Shown here: piece by piece, positions 62,498-64,000 of the stretch
Position numbering within the stretch: the first letter of the stretch is position 1
Layout of the letters: the number at the start of each line of letters is the position of its first letter
Assembly: GCF_016887565.1 (NCBI RefSeq)
Contig: NZ_CP069396.1
Coordinates: 1,701,001 to 1,765,000 of the forward strand
Length of the DNA stretch: 64,000 nucleotides
Origin: Archangium violaceum
GTDB lineage: Bacteria; Myxococcota; Myxococcia; Myxococcales; Myxococcaceae
Reading direction: 5' to 3'
Notes under the pieces: model-generated
Database searches by the model: none
Told to the model about the DNA's origin: nothing
The model's input: only the letters and a program-made list of their open reading frames with translations
Position numbers and translations under genes: made by a program

Positions 62498-64000
62498 GCG
62501 GGGGACTGAGGATCGACCTGGTGCGCGTGCACGGCTTCGGCCACTTCTCCGACTACGCGCTGGAGCTGAAGCCGGGCCTCAACCTGCTGTACGGGCCGAA
62601 CGAGGCGGGCAAGAGCACGCTGCTCGCGTTCATTCGGGGCGTGCTGTTCGGCTTCGAGAAGCGGGGCCCCCGGTACGAGCCCGAGGCGGGGACCTTCGGG
62701 GGCGAGCTGTGCGTGAGCACGGGTGTTGGCCCGATGGTGGTGCGCCGCGTGGTGGACCGGCGGGGGAGGGCGGTGGCGACGGTACACGCTCCGGAAGGAC
62801 ACGAGCTGCTCGCCTCGCGGCTGGACGAGGCGCTGGCGCACGTGTCCCGGGAGCTGTTCTGCGAGGTGTTCGCCTTCAGCCTGGAGGAGCTGTCCACCTT
62901 CGAGAAGCTGGCCGAGGAGGACGGAGTCTCCCGAGCGCTCTTCGCGGCCGGGCTGAGGGGCGCGCGCCGGCTGCCGGAGGTGGAGAAGCAGTTGGAGAAG
63001 CGGGCCGGCGAGCTGTTCAAGCCGAGCGGGCGCAACCCCGAGCTCAACCAGGTGCTGAAGGAGCTGGAGGAGGTGAAGGCGAAGCTGCACGCGCTGGAGG
63101 ATCGCCCGGAGAGGTATGCCGAGGAGCGCGAGCGGCTCGGCTCGCTGTTCCGGCAGCAGGAGGAGGCGGCGGTGCTGCGGGACGGCATCTCGCGGGAGCT
63201 GGGGCGGCTGACCCGGCTGGAGGCGGCGTTGGGGGATCTGGGCGAGCTGGTGCGGGCGCGGGCGGAGCTGGCCGGGCTGCCGGACCTGACGGCCTTCCCG
63301 GTGGGAGGGGAGGCCCGGCTGGAGGAGCTGCTGCAGCGGCTGAAGGAGACGAGGGCGCGGCGGGCGCACATCGAGGAGCTGCTGTCCTCGGGTGAGGCCG
63401 AGCTGGCGCGGCTGTCGGGAGCGTCGGGAGTGCGCGAGAGGCAGGGGGAGTGGCGCTCGGCGCTGGCGGCCTTCACGGCGAGGGCCGAGCTGCTGCGGGC
63501 CTTGCCGGGCCGTCGCGCGGCGCTCGAGTCCAGGCGCCGGGAGGTGGAGCAGGCCCTGAGGGGGTTGGGGCTGGAGGTGGATGCCGCGGGCCTGCTGGCG
63601 TTGGAGCTGGGGGCGGCGGCGCGAGGCACCCTGGAGGCCCTGGCGGACCGTCTGGCGAGGGCGGAGACGGAGCATCGGGACGCGGAGGGGGCGCTCGGGC
63701 GGGCGCGCCTGGGACTGGAGCGTATCGATGGGGCCCTGTCACGTCTGGAGGCGGAGCGTGCCCGGCTGCCGCCTGTTGCCGTCATGGAGGTCCGTCGCCG
63801 ACAGGCGGCGCTGGGGCGTCTGCGGCCCCTGCGCGTGGAACGGGAGCAGGTGGTGGGCCAGCGTGCCGAGCAGAGACAGCGGCTCGAGGCGCTCCGGTCC
63901 CAGGTGGAGCCCGGGTTGGGGCCAACACCCGCCCCCTGGCCGGTGGCGGCTGGCGTGGCGGGCGCGGTGGTGCTGGCCGTGCTCCTCGGGCTGTACGCGG
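62494..64000 (+). CDS. YhaN-type AAA/SMC-like ATPase (partial)
   Basis: 502 codons to the window edge, starting at a GTG overlapping the phosphoesterase stop (GTGA). Walker A GPNEAGKSTLL (about 28-38) and the following ring of the SMC/Rad50-like N-lobe are present. Then long heptad-rich coiled coils (about 160-470), and at the edge a hydrophobic membrane segment (WPVAAGVAGAVVLAVLLGLY), which is typical of YhaN-like proteins. The Walker B half lies outside the window. Confidence 0.88.
   Translation, partial: MSGGLRIDLVRVHGFGHFSDYALELKPGLNLLYGPNEAGKSTLLAFIRGVLFGFEKRGPRYEPEAGTFGGELCVSTGVGPMVVRRVVDRRGRAVATVHAPEGHELLASRLDEALAHVSRELFCEVFAFSLEELSTFEKLAEEDGVSRALFAAGLRGARRLPEVEKQLEKRAGELFKPSGRNPELNQVLKELEEVKAKLHALEDRPERYAEERERLGSLFRQQEEAAVLRDGISRELGRLTRLEAALGDLGELVRARAELAGLPDLTAFPVGGEARLEELLQRLKETRARRAHIEELLSSGEAELARLSGASGVRERQGEWRSALAAFTARAELLRALPGRRAALESRRREVEQALRGLGLEVDAAGLLALELGAAARGTLEALADRLARAETEHRDAEGALGRARLGLERIDGALSRLEAERARLPPVAVMEVRRRQAALGRLRPLRVEREQVVGQRAEQRQRLEALRSQVEPGLGPTPAPWPVAAGVAGAVVLAVLLGLYA

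Overview
The window is high-GC, gene-dense DNA from a myxobacterium, most likely suborder Cystobacterineae (Archangium/Cystobacter/Melittangium-like). The evidence is a MYXO-CTERM sorting tail on a secreted polysaccharide lyase, many Cys-rich lipoproteins, NtrB/NtrC-type signalling with sigma-54-like promoters, an RCC1 propeller protein and a multiheme cytochrome. I see no rRNA, tRNA, CRISPR array or intact insertion sequence. Both edge genes are cut by the window.

Layout. 1-5.9 kb: secreted or lipoprotein hypotheticals, a zinc-ribbon/Yip1-like membrane protein and a 14-repeat RCC1 protein. 5.9-10.6 kb: sensor kinase, NtrC-type regulator and cytochrome P450 on the minus strand, divergent from a single-domain response regulator with a good sigma-54 promoter. 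10.8-16.9 kb: octaheme cytochrome c, a membrane/spermidine-synthase fusion, and a TSUP transporter with a DUF1634 partner. 16.9-23.9 kb: TamB and a TamA-like Omp85 protein. 24-29.7 kb: small lipoproteins, MalQ, an AAG-type DNA glycosylase, ECF sigma factor, zinc-finger anti-sigma candidate, RlmN and DedA. 29.7-30.7 kb: a conserved-looking hypothetical behind two identical palindromes and a sigma-54 promoter. 30.7-39.3 kb: a lipoprotein, a chemoreceptor fused to an oligopeptide-binding domain, a transglutaminase-like protein, AstA and the polysaccharide lyase. 39.4-46.4 kb: an aromatic amino acid decarboxylase, Mug, a Rieske oxygenase, a decarboxylase homologue without its PLP lysine, a STAS-like protein and a radical SAM/B12 protein.

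The most striking region is about 46.4-61 kb, a probable natural-product cluster with visibly lower GC. It is bounded on the left by a truncated HlyD gene running into a REP-like repeat, and on the right by a YhaO/YhaN-type pair. Its centre is a ~1570-residue protein with the order fatty acyl-AMP ligase, acyl carrier protein, class III aminotransferase, acyl-ACP reductase. That order predicts fatty acid -> acyl-ACP -> aldehyde -> primary alkylamine on one polypeptide. Around it are a ferritin-like diiron protein, a small polytopic membrane protein, a heme-oxygenase-like diiron oxidase, an acyl-CoA-dehydrogenase-fold flavoprotein, a FemAB-like transferase (a fold that can use aminoacyl-tRNA), an SDR, an alpha/beta hydrolase, an SRPBCC protein and an MFS exporter. 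The set resembles, by role, the valanimycin/elaiomycin logic for N-N and azoxy bonds: amine, hydroxylamine, aminoacyl transfer, hydrazine, azoxy. The domain calls are read from the sequence; the product class is inference.

Other items worth follow-up are the chemoreceptor-SBP fusion, whose binding domain appears cytoplasmic, and the sigma-54 promoter with tandem upstream palindromes at 29.7-29.9 kb.
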